From Primula veris (lineage: Eukaryota; Streptophyta; Magnoliopsida; Ericales; Primulaceae): a DNA stretch of 64,000 nucleotides. The translations under genes and the position numbers were made by a program. The DNA lies in assembly GCA_963682055.1 (NCBI GenBank), contig OY821742.1, positions 4,983,816-5,047,815 of the forward strand, written 5' to 3'. This document shows positions 48,119 through 59,800 of the stretch, piece after piece. The stretch's first letter is position 1; the number at the start of each line of letters is the position of its first letter. The notes below the pieces were generated by a model. It was not told the DNA's origin, ran no database searches, and saw only the letters and a program-made list of their open reading frames with translations.

Positions 48119-51100
48119 ATGACTAATGAGGATCAAATACCCACCGTTTCTTCGGAAAACGTGCAGGGCACACTTGTGATTGGCAGTAGCCATAACAATG
48201 CGAGCGCTGCGAGTGGGGGGGGCTCAGGCTCAGGCTGAGGCCGAAGCTGCTGCGGTAAAGGCTGCGGCCGATGCTGCTGCGGCAGAGGCCGATGCTATGG
48301 CTGCGGCTGCGGCCGCAGCACAGGCTGCTGCTAAGGCTGCGGCCAGGGCAAAGGGCAAGGCTCCGGCAACACCGGCGATGCCAATGTTGCCAACCTCTCA
48401 ACTGGAGAGACCGGAAAAGTTTAGGGGCAACAACTTCAAACGTTGGCAGCAAAAGATGTTGTTTTATTTAACTGCCCTTAATCTGACCTGGTTTCTTAAG
48501 GAGTCTGCACCCGTCCTAAGCGAGGACGATGAGGACGTGCAGACGGTTTCGGCGGTGGAAGCGTGGAAACACGGCAACTACCTATGCCGGAACTACATCC
48601 TGTGTGCTCTGGATGACACTCTCTTCAGTGTTTTCGAGCCCAAGGCTTCTGCAAAGGAGCTTTGGGAGTCTCTCGAAAGAAAATACAAAGTGAATAACGA
48701 TGGCGCAAAGAAATTTGTCGTCACGGACTTTCATGAGTACATGATGACTGATGGGAAGAGTGTCATCGAGCAGGTTGAGGAACTCCAACTCATATACCAT
48801 AGGCTTGAGGTTGAAGGGCTAGTTATAAACGAATCTTTCCAAGTGGCATTAATGATTGAGAAACTGCCACCTTCTTGGAAAGAGTTTCAAAACTACCTGA
48901 AACACAAGCGAAAGGCTATGACCTTGGAGGGACTCATTGAGAGGCTCAATGTTGAGCAAAGCAACCGCCGATCCGGAAGGAAAGGCGGTGGCGGAGCAGG
49001 CAACGCGGTTGCCAAGTCCCATGTGGTTGAGGACGCTGTGTCTAAGCGGAAACGCTTTGACAGCGGAGTCGGTGCCTCTCTCAAGAAGAAATTCATGGGA
49101 GACTGCTTTGTGTGCAACAAACCGGGCCATCGTGCCGCGGATTGTAAGATGCGCACCGACAAGCCCAACCTCCCCCCCCCCCCCCCCCCCCCCCCAAAAG
49201 AGGAAGTTCCAAGGGAAAGGGAGGAAGAGGGCACCTGCTCAGGCAAATGTGGCTGAGGGAGGAGATGATGCTGGACAAGACTACATGCACCTGAGTGCTG
49301 TGGTTTCTGAAGTGAACCTGGTGGGGAGCAACCCAAAGGAATGGTGGCTGGACACAGGCGCCACTAGTCACATATGTGCCAGCAAGTGGATGTTCAAGAC
49401 CTATACGGCCGTGGACAATGAGAGCTGCTTCATGGGGAACTCGGCTACTTCCAGGGTGGAAGGAAAAGGAACCGTGTTGCTGAAGATGATGTCGGGAAAG
49501 GAGCTGACACTGAACGGCGTGCTCCATGTGCCGGAAATTCGTAAGAATCTAGTCTCCAGCTCAGTGATGGTGAACAAAGGGTTTAAACTTGTATTTGAAT
49601 CCGCAAAAATTGTAATCACCCTTAATGGAATGTATGTAGGCCGTGGCTATATGACCAACGGCATGTTTAAATTAAATGTTGGTACTCCGGCTCCTAAAGC
49701 CGAGTCTGCTATTGTGGGTACTAAGGCTGAGGCCAGTACCAAGAATAATGTAACTGTTAATGTTGCCCAAGTGGCCAATAAAACTTCATTTGCTTATTCT
49801 TGCGATTCATTTAATTTATGGCATGGTAGATTAGGTCACGTGAATGCTAATTCTATGAAGAAATTAATATCACTGAATCTACTACCTAATTTTGTATTTG
49901 ATAAACAACATAAATGTGAGGTTTGTGTTGAAGCAAAATTAACCAAGTCTTCGTATCAACATATTGAACGAAGTACTGAACCTCTCGGTCTAATACACAC
50001 AGATGTATGCGACTTAAAGTTTATACAAACGCGAGGAGGGAAAAAGTATTTCATCACATTTATAGATGACTGTACTAGATACTGCTATGTCTACTTAATG
50101 AGAAGTAAAGACGAAGCGGTAGAGAAATTCGCTCTTTATAAGACCGAAGTAGAAAATCAACTCAATAAAAAGATTAAAATGTTGAGGAGTGATAGAGGCG
50201 GTGAATACGAGGCACCGTTTGCCAGATATGCGCAGAAAATGGTATTATACATCAAACCACAGCCCCATACTCTCCGGAGTAGAATGGGATTGCCGAGCGT
50301 AAGAATAGGACGCTCAAGAAAATGATGAATGCCATGTTAATAAGTTCTGGGTTACCCCAGAACATGTGGGGGGAAGCGCTGCTTTCCGCCAACTATGTAT
50401 TGAACAAGCTACCGCATAAGAAGCGTGATAAACCACCTTATGAACTATGGAAAGACCATAGGCCGAGCTATAAATTCTTAAGGGTTTGGGGTTGTCTCGC
50501 GAAGGTCCTTGTCTCGCTTCCGAAAAGAACGAGAATAGGGCCAAAGACGGTAGACTGTGTGTTCATAGGATATGCACAAAACAGTAGTGCTTATCGTTTT
50601 CTCGTGCACAAGTCGGATAATCCCGATGTGCATGTAGATACTATCATCGAAGCTCGAGAAGCTTCTTTCTTCGAGGAGATCTTTCCCCGCAAGTCTTCCG
50701 TAACTGTAGAGACTGAGGAGTCAAACAGTGAGGAAAATGTGGGGGCAAGTGAACCGTTGGAGGAAGAAGAAGAGCCTCGACGTAGTAAAAGGGCTAGAAA
50801 GGAAACGTCTTTCAGTCCAGATTTTGTAACCTTCATGATAGAAGGCGAACCGGCGACATTCAAACAAGCAATGTCATCCCCGGAAGCCCAATATTGGGAG
50901 GAGGCGATCAACAATGAGGTTGAATCAATATTACAAAATCACACTTGGGAACTAGTGGATTTACCACCCGGGTGTAAGCCACTAGGACACAAGTGGATCT
51001 TCAAGAGGAAGAGAAAGCTCGATGGAACGATCGAGAAATACTAGGCGAGGCTTGTAGTAAAAGGTTTTAGACAAACCGAAGGTGTCGACTATTTCGACAC

Positions 51101-52489
51101 CTATGCTCCTGTCTCCAGGAAGACGTCAATCCGGATAGTCATTGCTCTCACAGCACTGTTCGATCTGGAAATACATCAAATGGATGTTAAAATGGCGTTC
51201 TTGAATGGTGAGTTGGAAGAGGAAATTTACATGGAACAACCGGAAGGGTTTGTGGTTCCAGTAAAGCTCACAAGGTGTGTAAACTTGTGAAGTCCTTGTA
51301 TGGACTTAAACAAGCACCTAAACAATGGCACGAAAAATTTGATAGAGTGATGCTATCAAACGGTTTTTGGATAAACGAATGTGACAAATGCGTCTACGTA
51401 AAAGGAAATGAAAAGGACTACGTGGTAGTCTGCCTCTACGTAGATGATATGATTATAATAGGGAGTATTGATAACATCAACTCCACTAAGAGAATGCTGT
51501 CACAAAAGTTCGAGATGAAGGACTTGGGTGTCGCTGATGTAATACTTGGTATGAAAATTACCAAGACATCAGACGGATATGCGCTATCTCAAACTCACTA
51601 TGTCAAGCAGATGCTTGACAAATTTGATAAAGATAGTAGAGCTACATCCAGAACTTCGATAGAGATCTCAACCACCCTGAAAAAGAATTTTGGGGAGAGT
51701 GTGAGACAATTGGAATATTCTCGAATAATAGGCAGTCTGATGTACGTCATGAACTGTACTAGACCAGACATAGCCAACTCAGTGAGTAGACTGAGTAGGT
51801 ACACCAGTAATCCCAATGAGGAACACTGGAAGGCCATCATGAGACTTCTCAGATACATGAGATACATAGCAGACCGAGGGTTGCATTATACCAGATATCC
51901 AGCTGTACTGGAAGGGTATTCTGATGCAAACTGGATCTCGGATTCCAACAGTACACGATCCACTAGCGGATATGTGTTCGTGATGGGAGGAGCAGCTGTC
52001 TCATGGAGATCATCCAAGCAGACGTGCATATTTAGATCAACTATGGAATCCGAGTTCATAGCGTTGGATCTAGCAACAGATGAGGCTGATTGGCTGAGAA
52101 GCTTTCTGGAAGGAATTCCAATGTGGCCGAAACCTGTCCCAGCAATAAGCATGCACTGCGATAGTCAGTCGGCTATTGGACGGGCGCAGGATCATATGTA
52201 TAATGGAAAGTCCCGACATATTCGTCGGAGACATAAATCCGTAAGAGAATTGTTAGCTAACGGTGTGGTGTCATTAGATTTTGTGAGATCTAAAGACAAT
52301 ATAGCGGATCCATTTACAAAAGGCTTGACTCAGGTAGGAGTTGAAGTTTCATCGAGGGGAATGGGGTTGAAGCCCATCAAACTGGAAACCTCCTCAGAGG
52401 CAACCCAACCCGAACTGGATTCTCCAGCCTCGGGTTCAACGGGAAAACCGAACTGTGGGGGTGACCGAACAAAGCACTCGGGAACTTAA
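48119..52489 (+). pseudogene. E2 gag-pol polyprotein, broken (TNT1-94-like)
   Basis: The likely start is ATG 48119. An Ala-rich N-terminal stretch is followed by a UBN2-type gag domain (RPEKFRGNNFKRWQQKM) and a zinc knuckle (CFVCNKPGHRAADC, near 49104). The protease motif is WWLDTGATSHI (near 49343). Integrase has WHGRLGH and catalytic D, D in HTDVCD and RSDRGGE; RT shows SLYGLKQAP and YVDDMIIIG; RNase H ends in ADPFTKGL. Breaks seen: a G run of eight at 48215-48222 shifts the frame; a C run of 24 at 49172-49195 shifts it again between gag and protease. One base is lost near 50229, stops lie at 50280-50282 and 51042-51044, and one further shift is near 51258. The integrase Glu lies in the frame after the break. 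Confidence 0.9.
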
Positions 52490-52975
52490 GTTCCCAGCCC
52501 ATTTTTAGGATGAAAGAGTGATAGACCTAGACCATCTTAAGGGTGAGCATGAGGCTCTTAATGAAAACAAGTATCTCGAAGGTCGAGAGGGGTGAGTCAG
52601 GACACCCTTGACTTGAAATCACCTATGACGAGTGTGTATGGCCGATACTATGTGATGAGCCATGAGCTAAATCACTAGAGCACTCGGTTGAATTTTGCCA
52701 AGGCAGTCCACGACCAAATATGGACAACAACCAAAGGGCTTAGTAAGTGGTGTAGAGAGGACACTGTGTGTGCATTACCCTGGTATGCACAAACGCTAAA
52801 GGGTTCAAGGCTTAAAGGCTACCCAATAGTAGCATATCAGATTTTACATCACTACGGCAGGTTCAAGGCGCGCGCTACCTGTCCTTATGCAGTGAACTCT
52901 TGCGGTTCTCTCGTATGCATTTAGGAGCATTTTTATTTTCAGCCAATTGCATTCATGTGGGGGATTGTTGGAAAA
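52490..52975 (+). other. E2 3' untranslated region and polypurine tract
   Basis: About 490 bp between the polyprotein stop and the 3' LTR. It ends ATGTGGGGGAT directly against the LTR, the polypurine tract. No gene seen. Confidence 0.7.
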
Positions 52976-54482
52976 ACATGTGAAAACATGGGTGTTTCCG
53001 AATGGTCACTGGACCAACTTTGAGTCATTATTTCGTGTAACAGCGCTGAGTTGTTTATACCGTACTCAACGTGGTTGAGTAGCCCGTGTGACGAGCTTCG
53101 TAATGGTATATCACATGACCTATTCGGAGAATGGGTGTGAATACAAAGTGGCTTCAAAGTTGGTGCCTCGAAAGCTCAAATCTGGAAAATCTGGAAAACG
53201 AAATGGTTAATGAGAAAACCATTTAGAATAATCCCATATTGGAAGATTAAGAGTTAATTTTACAATATATATACCATACCAACCCATGTAGTTATTAAAC
53301 TAACATGTCCACATACACCTAAGAGTATTAGTGTGTACCACACACGCGCGCTCGCTCGTGTCTCGGGTCTCGGGCACGGACACGGGCACGGGCTTGGGCT
53401 TGGGCTTGGGCTTGGGCTTGGGATTTGGGATTTGGGATTTGAGGAATGTCTCGGGTCTCGGGTTTTGGGTCTTGGGTCCAAACCCGAATAGGGAGTTTTG
53501 TATAAAATACAAAGCAGTCCCTAGAGTTTCCAGCAAGAGAAATGCTCCAGCAATGAATGAGAGTAAATGCTGCGGTTTCAGAATTGATTGAGCGGATTCT
53601 GGGGGTGTAACTCCCAGAATTAAAGACCAACATTTATGGCTGCGGTTTCAGTAGAGCCTATAAAAGGCAGCCCTCCCCCTCTCATTTCTACACACCAGAA
53701 TACACACAACCTCACAGCATAAGCATACACTTAGAGAGAGAGAACCGCACCACCAACAGCTCGACCTGTGGTTCGGTGCCGGTTTCCATACGAGCCACTC
53801 TGAGATATAAGTTGTACCTTGGGAACAAAGTCCCGAAACCAGAAACCTCTAAAGGTGGTTCGGAAAATATTGTTTAAGAGAAACTGCTCAGCAGTTGCCT
53901 CTTATTTTTATTTTTCAGTCTTTACATTCTGTACATTTCATTTCAGTACCATTTCTTTTCTGTAATTTACTTTTCTGTACTGTTTCTTTTCTGTATTTAC
54001 TTTTCAGTACTGTTTACTTTCAGTTTTTCAATTCAGTAATTTACTTTTCAGTTCTGTAATTTCCAGCATTTACAAAAAACAGTCCGGCAGTTTTTTACTT
54101 GTTAAAAACCAGTCCGGCAGTTTTTTATTTGTTAAAACCAGTCCAGTTTGTTTTTTGTTTAAAACCAGTCCGGCAGTTTGTTCAAAACCAGTCCGGCAGT
54201 TTCTTAAAACCAGTCCGGCAGTTTCTTTTATTTAAAACCAGTCCGGCAGTTTTATTTAAAACCAGTCCGGCAGTTTGTTAAAAACCAGTCCGGCAGTTTA
54301 TGTGTTAAACCAGTCCGGCAGTTTCCTTTTTACAGTCCAGCAGTTTTATTTATTTGTTGAGTCAGGAATTGTAACTTATATTCCAATTGTGAGAAATAAA
54401 ATTGTTATTTCCATTGCGTTCCTGTCTTCTTTATTTTATTGTCCTTTCGTTTATTGTATTCGAAATAGTACCAAAACCAACA
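52976..54482 (+). repeat. E2 3' LTR
   Basis: 1507 bp; matches 46292-47772 with scattered substitutions and a longer GGGCTT run (about 53392-53425). TATA box at 53659-53665. Followed by the TATTT target duplicate. Confidence 0.93.
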
Positions 54483-54924
54483 TATTTATCTCTAAATCAG
54501 GATAATTTTGTCTTTTTATAGTAAAAATCATTAAAAATCCAATCCAAACACTGATTCTAATAAAATCATAGATTTTTTTATATGCTGCCAAACACTCTCG
54601 TGATGATTTTTCATGACTTTTCCTACAGATTTTAATGCTACAGATTTTAAAAATCAGATTTTTTGTTAATGTCCAAATTAATCTGATTTTTGGAACAAAT
54701 ACATGCTTAACTAATTAGATTTTCCCTTTTCTTCAATGCTGAAGATTGCAGAGTCCATATACTTACCCCTTTTTAACTCCTTGGAAAGTATTTATTTGAA
54801 AAAAATGAATAATTTAACCGAATCCAAAAATTATAATGATTTCTTTTGTTTTTTGTAATATTTGAGAATCATAATAGGTGTAATATTCTAGTGATTTCTA
54901 ATACCATTTGTTGCAGGCCAAGGT
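54483..54924 (+). other. Upstream region of the split neprosin gene
   Basis: About 440 bp between E2 and the neprosin ATG, with the TATTT duplicate at its left edge, AT-rich and with several A/T runs. TTTGTTGCAG at 54908-54917 is a good splice acceptor, so a non-coding first exon further upstream, beyond E2, is possible. If so, E2 would sit in the first intron. Confidence 0.45.
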
Positions 54925-55507
54925 ATGGATCCACTAGCATATTTATCCGTTCTATTGGTATGTTGTACTATGATGTTCTGCGATGGAGTTGAAAGAGTCC
55001 GTTGGAACATATCCAACGAAGAAAATTTGGAGTTTGAGAGACAAATCAAAGTTCTGAGCAAACCATCCATCAAAACCTTATGTGTATGTAATATTACATC
55101 AGTTTGATAGCTTATGAACACATTCGCATAGAAAACAGTTTTCATTAAGTTCTAAACTTTGATATATATGCTTGCAGACAGATTATGGGGTTATAGTTGA
55201 TTGCGTGGAATTCTACAAACAACCCGCATTTGATTATGCTTTAATGAACAACTATACAATTGAATATGAGGTTTGTTCTTTACATATGTGCTCCTCCTTT
55301 ATCTCATATCATGTCGTACAACAAAAAGATTAATTAGGTTGAACCAATTTTGCTAATTAAACAGCAGCCAATATCGTTGCATAACAAACTGAGAGATCCA
55401 TTGCACATTAGAACAAAAGGTGAGAGATGCCCTATGGGATCAGTTCCGATAAAGAGAGTCACCAAACAAGATCTAATCAGGAAGAAACTCCATTCACAAG
55501 ATAGGAC

Positions 55508-56797
55508 TGTTAGGACCAGATTTCTGGTCTAAATTCTATTTGTTGTCTAATGGTTTTCACTAAATAATCCTATCTGTTTATTATGAACTAAGACAGAGTT
55601 GTTAGGTTTCAAGCAATGTTGCAACCTCAGTTACAACCTACTGAGACAACTGTTGTTAGGTTACAAGCAATGTTACAACCTCAGTTACAACCTATGTTGA
55701 TAGGTTTCTACAACCTGCTGAGACAGCGTTGGTGGTTTCAAGTACCAGTTGCAACCTCAGTTGCAACCACAGTTCCAACCTGCTGTTCTGCAGAATTCTG
55801 TCTTGTTCTGTAAATCTGCATAACTGTTCTTTATTGATTATTATTTGTTCTACAGTATGCAGGATATATTCTCATATGATCTTAAAGGTTTAATATGCGT
55901 AAATTGAGAATATCAAAGTGGTAAGGAAAGATGTTTCCTAAAAGATATAAGGAGATTAGTTTATAAAGATATGTTTCCTTTTAAATCTATATCTCTATTC
56001 TTATGCAAATCTTTATCACTTGTTTCAATCTTTGTTCCTTATCATATTCAGTAAAGATAAGTTTAAAGATTGAATGTAATATGGGGTTAGGTGTTTCATA
56101 TATATATGGAAAGATATTATCTCTAAAAGATATTATCTTTATATGTTTCCTAGTTATAGGAAAAGACTAACTCCTACAATCAAGCTTGTTATTTAACAGG
56201 TATCAACCAATCATGATTGAAGTCTATTCACGCTGAAGAATCACGTATTACATGGAAAGACTAAAGCCAATCATTAAAGTCAAAAGCAATCACAAAAGAC
56301 CTTCAAAGATAGAAGATTGTTTTTGCTTATATATAGTTGATAACTAAGCTTGTAAATGTGTGTGTTCTAAATTATAAAGAACTTATTTTCTAGAGAGAAT
56401 ACACGTGAGCTTTAAAAAGAAAACAATGGTGGGATGCCATTGATTTATAAGTGATAGTTATAGAGTAGGAGCAATATAGTGATAGGCAGAAAAACCTAGA
56501 GGGAGTCTAAGTTTTTCATTAAGACTTGAGTCATATATTGTAAGCTTTTTATAATATCATAATCTGGGTAAGTGCCCCGGAGACGTAGCCTAGTTAGGTG
56601 AACTCCGTTGTTAAATGTGCGTGTGAATTATTTTCAAGTACATTTAATTTTAAAACAGTTCTGTCCATTAATACACTTGGTTCCAACTGCAGTTCCAACA
56701 TTACTTGGAACCTTATACACTTGGTTCCAACTGCAGTTCCAACCCCACTTAGAACCTTACTGCAAAACTGCATCTAGAACAGCGGATAGGAATTTCA
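55508..56797 (+). repeat. E3 5' LTR
   Basis: 1290 bp. TATATATA at 56328-56335 is the TATA candidate. GTTNNAAC palindromes cluster at 55614-55785 and 56680-56745. The end may extend two bases (AT), because the following bases are shared by both copies. Confidence 0.95.
56328..56335 (+). promoter_or_regulatory. E3 LTR TATA box candidate
   Basis: GCTTATATATAG, repeated in the 3' LTR at 63331-63338. It is the only strong TATA-like site in the central part of the LTR upstream of the conserved CCCCGGAGACGTAGCC region. Confidence 0.5.
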
Positions 56798-56799
56798 AT

Positions 56800-56811
56800 T
56801 GGTATCAGAGC
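56800..56811 (+). other. E3 primer-binding site
   Basis: TGGTATCAGAGC matches the sequence complementary to the 3' end of plant initiator-Met tRNA, two bases after the LTR end. It is intact. Confidence 0.92.
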
Positions 56812-56856
56812 TTTACACTAGACTTTACTTAGTGTTGATCCTGTGTTCTAGTAAAA

Positions 56857-59800
56857 ATGGACTTAATGAGGGAAGGAAACGCCTTCAACAAACCTCCATT
56901 GCTTGAAGGAGGAGTAAACTATGGAGTATGGAAGATCAGAATGAGGTCCTTCATCAAACAGCAGAATGAACATGCATGGAAAACTGTGATGTATGGATGG
57001 GAGGCTCCAACTGCCATTGATAGTGAAGGAGAACTGGTTTTTATACCTGAAGACAGATGGTCTGCTGATGAAGACAGGAAATCAAGTGCCAACTCAACAA
57101 CCATAAACTTGATTTTTGCTGGTGTAACTCTCAGTGTATTCAGGTATATTTCTCACTGTGAAACTGCTAAAGAGGTATGGGATATTTTGCAAGTTACTTT
57201 TGAAGGAACTACTAAAGTAAAAGCTTTCAAACTTCAACAGTTAACTACTCAATTTGAAAACCTAAGAATGGAGGAAGATGAAAATATTGAACAATTTAAT
57301 GGTAGAATCTGCCACATTGCTCATCAAGCTGGAACCTTAGGTGAAAAATACAGTGATGCTAAACTTGTTAAGAAAACTCTTAGGTCACTCCCAGAAAGGT
57401 TTGAAATCAAAGTTACAGCTATTGAAGAATCCACAGACTTATATAATCTTAAACTTGAAGAACTTATAGGAAATCTAAGCACTCATGAGCTGAAATTCTT
57501 TAAACATAAAAGACCAGAAAAGGGAATAGCATTTCAGGCTAAGAAATCTGAATCTAATGCCTGTGATAAAATGAGTGATGAAGAACAACTAGCTTTCTTT
57601 GCAAAAAAGGTGTACAAGAAGTTTTATAAGAAAAAGGAGGATGATACTGGTTCATCTAAAAACTTTCAGAAAAAGGATAACCAGTTTAAGACAGAGTCTA
57701 GGTTCAATAATAACTCTACAGGAAAGTGGAATTCCAAAGAAAAGGATAACAAAGAATACAAACCTAAAGAGATTCAGTGTAGAGAATGTAGAGGTTTTGG
57801 TCATATTCAGGCTGAGTGTGCAAACACTTTAAAAAGAAACAAAAATGCTTATATAACCACTCATAGTGATAGTGATTCTGAGAGTAACAGTGATGAAGAG
57901 GATGGTTCCAATTTTGTTAATTTCATGGGAATAATCACTGAAAAAGAACCTACTTATGAAAGTGACTGTGAGCAGGTTTCAACCCCAGTTATAACTGCCT
58001 GTGAAACATATAGCAGTGATGAGGAAGAGCCTTCTGATGAAAACATTACTAAGCAATACCTTGTTCTGTATGAAAAGTATAAATGTCTGAGTAAACAATC
58101 CTTGATCATAAGCAAACTGAATGTTGATCTAAAGGATGAGGTTAAAAGTCTTACTGAGAAGCTTAAATTACAACTGGCTGAACTTACTGAAACTAAAAAG
58201 ATAATAAAATTGCTGAATGTTTCTGCTTCAGATAAATTAGATGACATGCTGTCATATTCTAGAGGCTCCAAAGATATCAGTGGTCTAGGTTACTATGGTG
58301 GTAAGAGTACAGGGAAAACTACTTTTATTGAAGCTGTTGCTAAAGCTAAAACTCATGATTTTGACCACAAGGTTAGAAGCTCAGTTGCAACCAGAGTTGC
58401 AACCAGGAATAAAACTCAGGTTTATGTAAAGAAGGTTGGAAGCTCAGTTACAACCAAAGTTGCAACCATGAATAAACTGAATAGTTTTAGAGATAAAAGT
58501 AACTTTAGGTTGAAGTTGTGTAATTTCTGTAAAAAACCTGGTCATTCTGAAATCCAGTGTTATTTAAAAAGAAACAGAAAGTATATTTCCCAGAAAACCT
58601 GGTTGGCTTCTGTCAATAAAAATTTGAAATGGGTCTGGAAAGTTAAAGAAAAAGCAACTTTAGTTGCTAACAACAAAGCTGTTATTAACTCTTTGAATGC
58701 TGTTACTTCTAATGATTGGTATTTTGACAGTGGATGCTCTAAGCATATGACAGGTACTGCAAGTCTCCTAAAAAATGTCACCATTCTTATAGGTAACACT
58801 GTTGTGTTTGGAGGTGGAGATACAGGTAAAATTATTGGTAAAGGTACCTTAAACAAACCTGGAATGCCTAATATTGAGGATGTTTTTCTTGTAGATGGTT
58901 TAAAAGCTAATCTTATTAGTATCAGTCAACTCTGTGATAATGAAATGACTGTTAAATTTGACAAAGAAAGGTGTCTAATTACTAATCTTAACAATGATTT
59001 AATCATGACTGGAGTTAGATCAACCAACAGTTGCTATGTGTTTGAAAAAGCTGAAAAAGAATTGCCTCAAAGTAGGTGTAATCAAGCCATTACTAATAAT
59101 GTAGATATTTGGCATAAAAGGCTTGGGCATGTGAATTACAAAACTTTAGATAAGCTTGTTAAAAAGGAATTGATAAGAGGAATTTCTAAACTTAGTGCTA
59201 AAACTCAAAGTGTCTGTGGTGATTGTGCTATAGGCAAACAAACCAAAAGTATTCACAAAAGTACTAGTCTAATCTACACTAAGAGAGTCTTAGAACTTCT
59301 TCACATTGACTTGATGGGTCCTATGCAAACTGCTAGTATAGGTGGTAAGAAGTACATTCTAGTAGTTGTAGATGATTTCTCCAGATACTCTTGGGTAGTG
59401 TTCTTAAAGGATAAGTCTGAAACTTTTGAACTATTCAAAACTCTGTGCTTAAAACTGCAACTTGAAAAAGGTTCCACTAGTGGTAATATTGCTAGAATTA
59501 GAAGTGATCATGGAACTGAATTTGAAAATATCAGGTTTAAAGAATTCTGCAACTCCTTAGGAATATATCATGAGTTCTCTGCTCCTAAGACTCCACAGCA
59601 AAATGGCATAGTTGAAAGGAAAAATAGAACCATTCAGGAAATGGCTAGAGTAATGCTTAACTCTAAGAAACTTGCCAATAGATTTTGGGCTGAAGCTGTT
59701 AATACTGCCTGTCATATAGTTAATAGAGTTTATATTACTAAAGGTACTTCCATGACAGCTTATGAAATATGGAAAGGTAGAAAACCCAATGTAAAGTATT

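Larger units (their letters stand above)
46292..54482 (+). mobile_element. Ty1/copia LTR retrotransposon E2 (complete, plus-strand coding, defective)
   Basis: The LTRs (46292-47772, 1481 bp; 52976-54482, 1507 bp) begin TGTTGGAAAAAC and end CCAAAACCAACA. TATTT occurs on both sides (46287-46291 and 54483-54487). The LTRs differ by scattered substitutions, plus length changes in a GGGCTT/GGGATTT microsatellite, so the insertion is older than E1 and E3. The interior has the gag, protease, integrase, RT, RNase H order in a TNT1-94-like polyprotein, broken in several places. A GTGGGGGAT polypurine tract adjoins the 3' LTR. No canonical TGGTATCAGAGC primer site follows the 5' LTR. Confidence 0.95.

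Noticed and set aside
48123..48452. Minus-strand frame rich in Ser and Arg
   Set aside because: Antisense shadow of the Ala-rich N-terminus of E2 gag.
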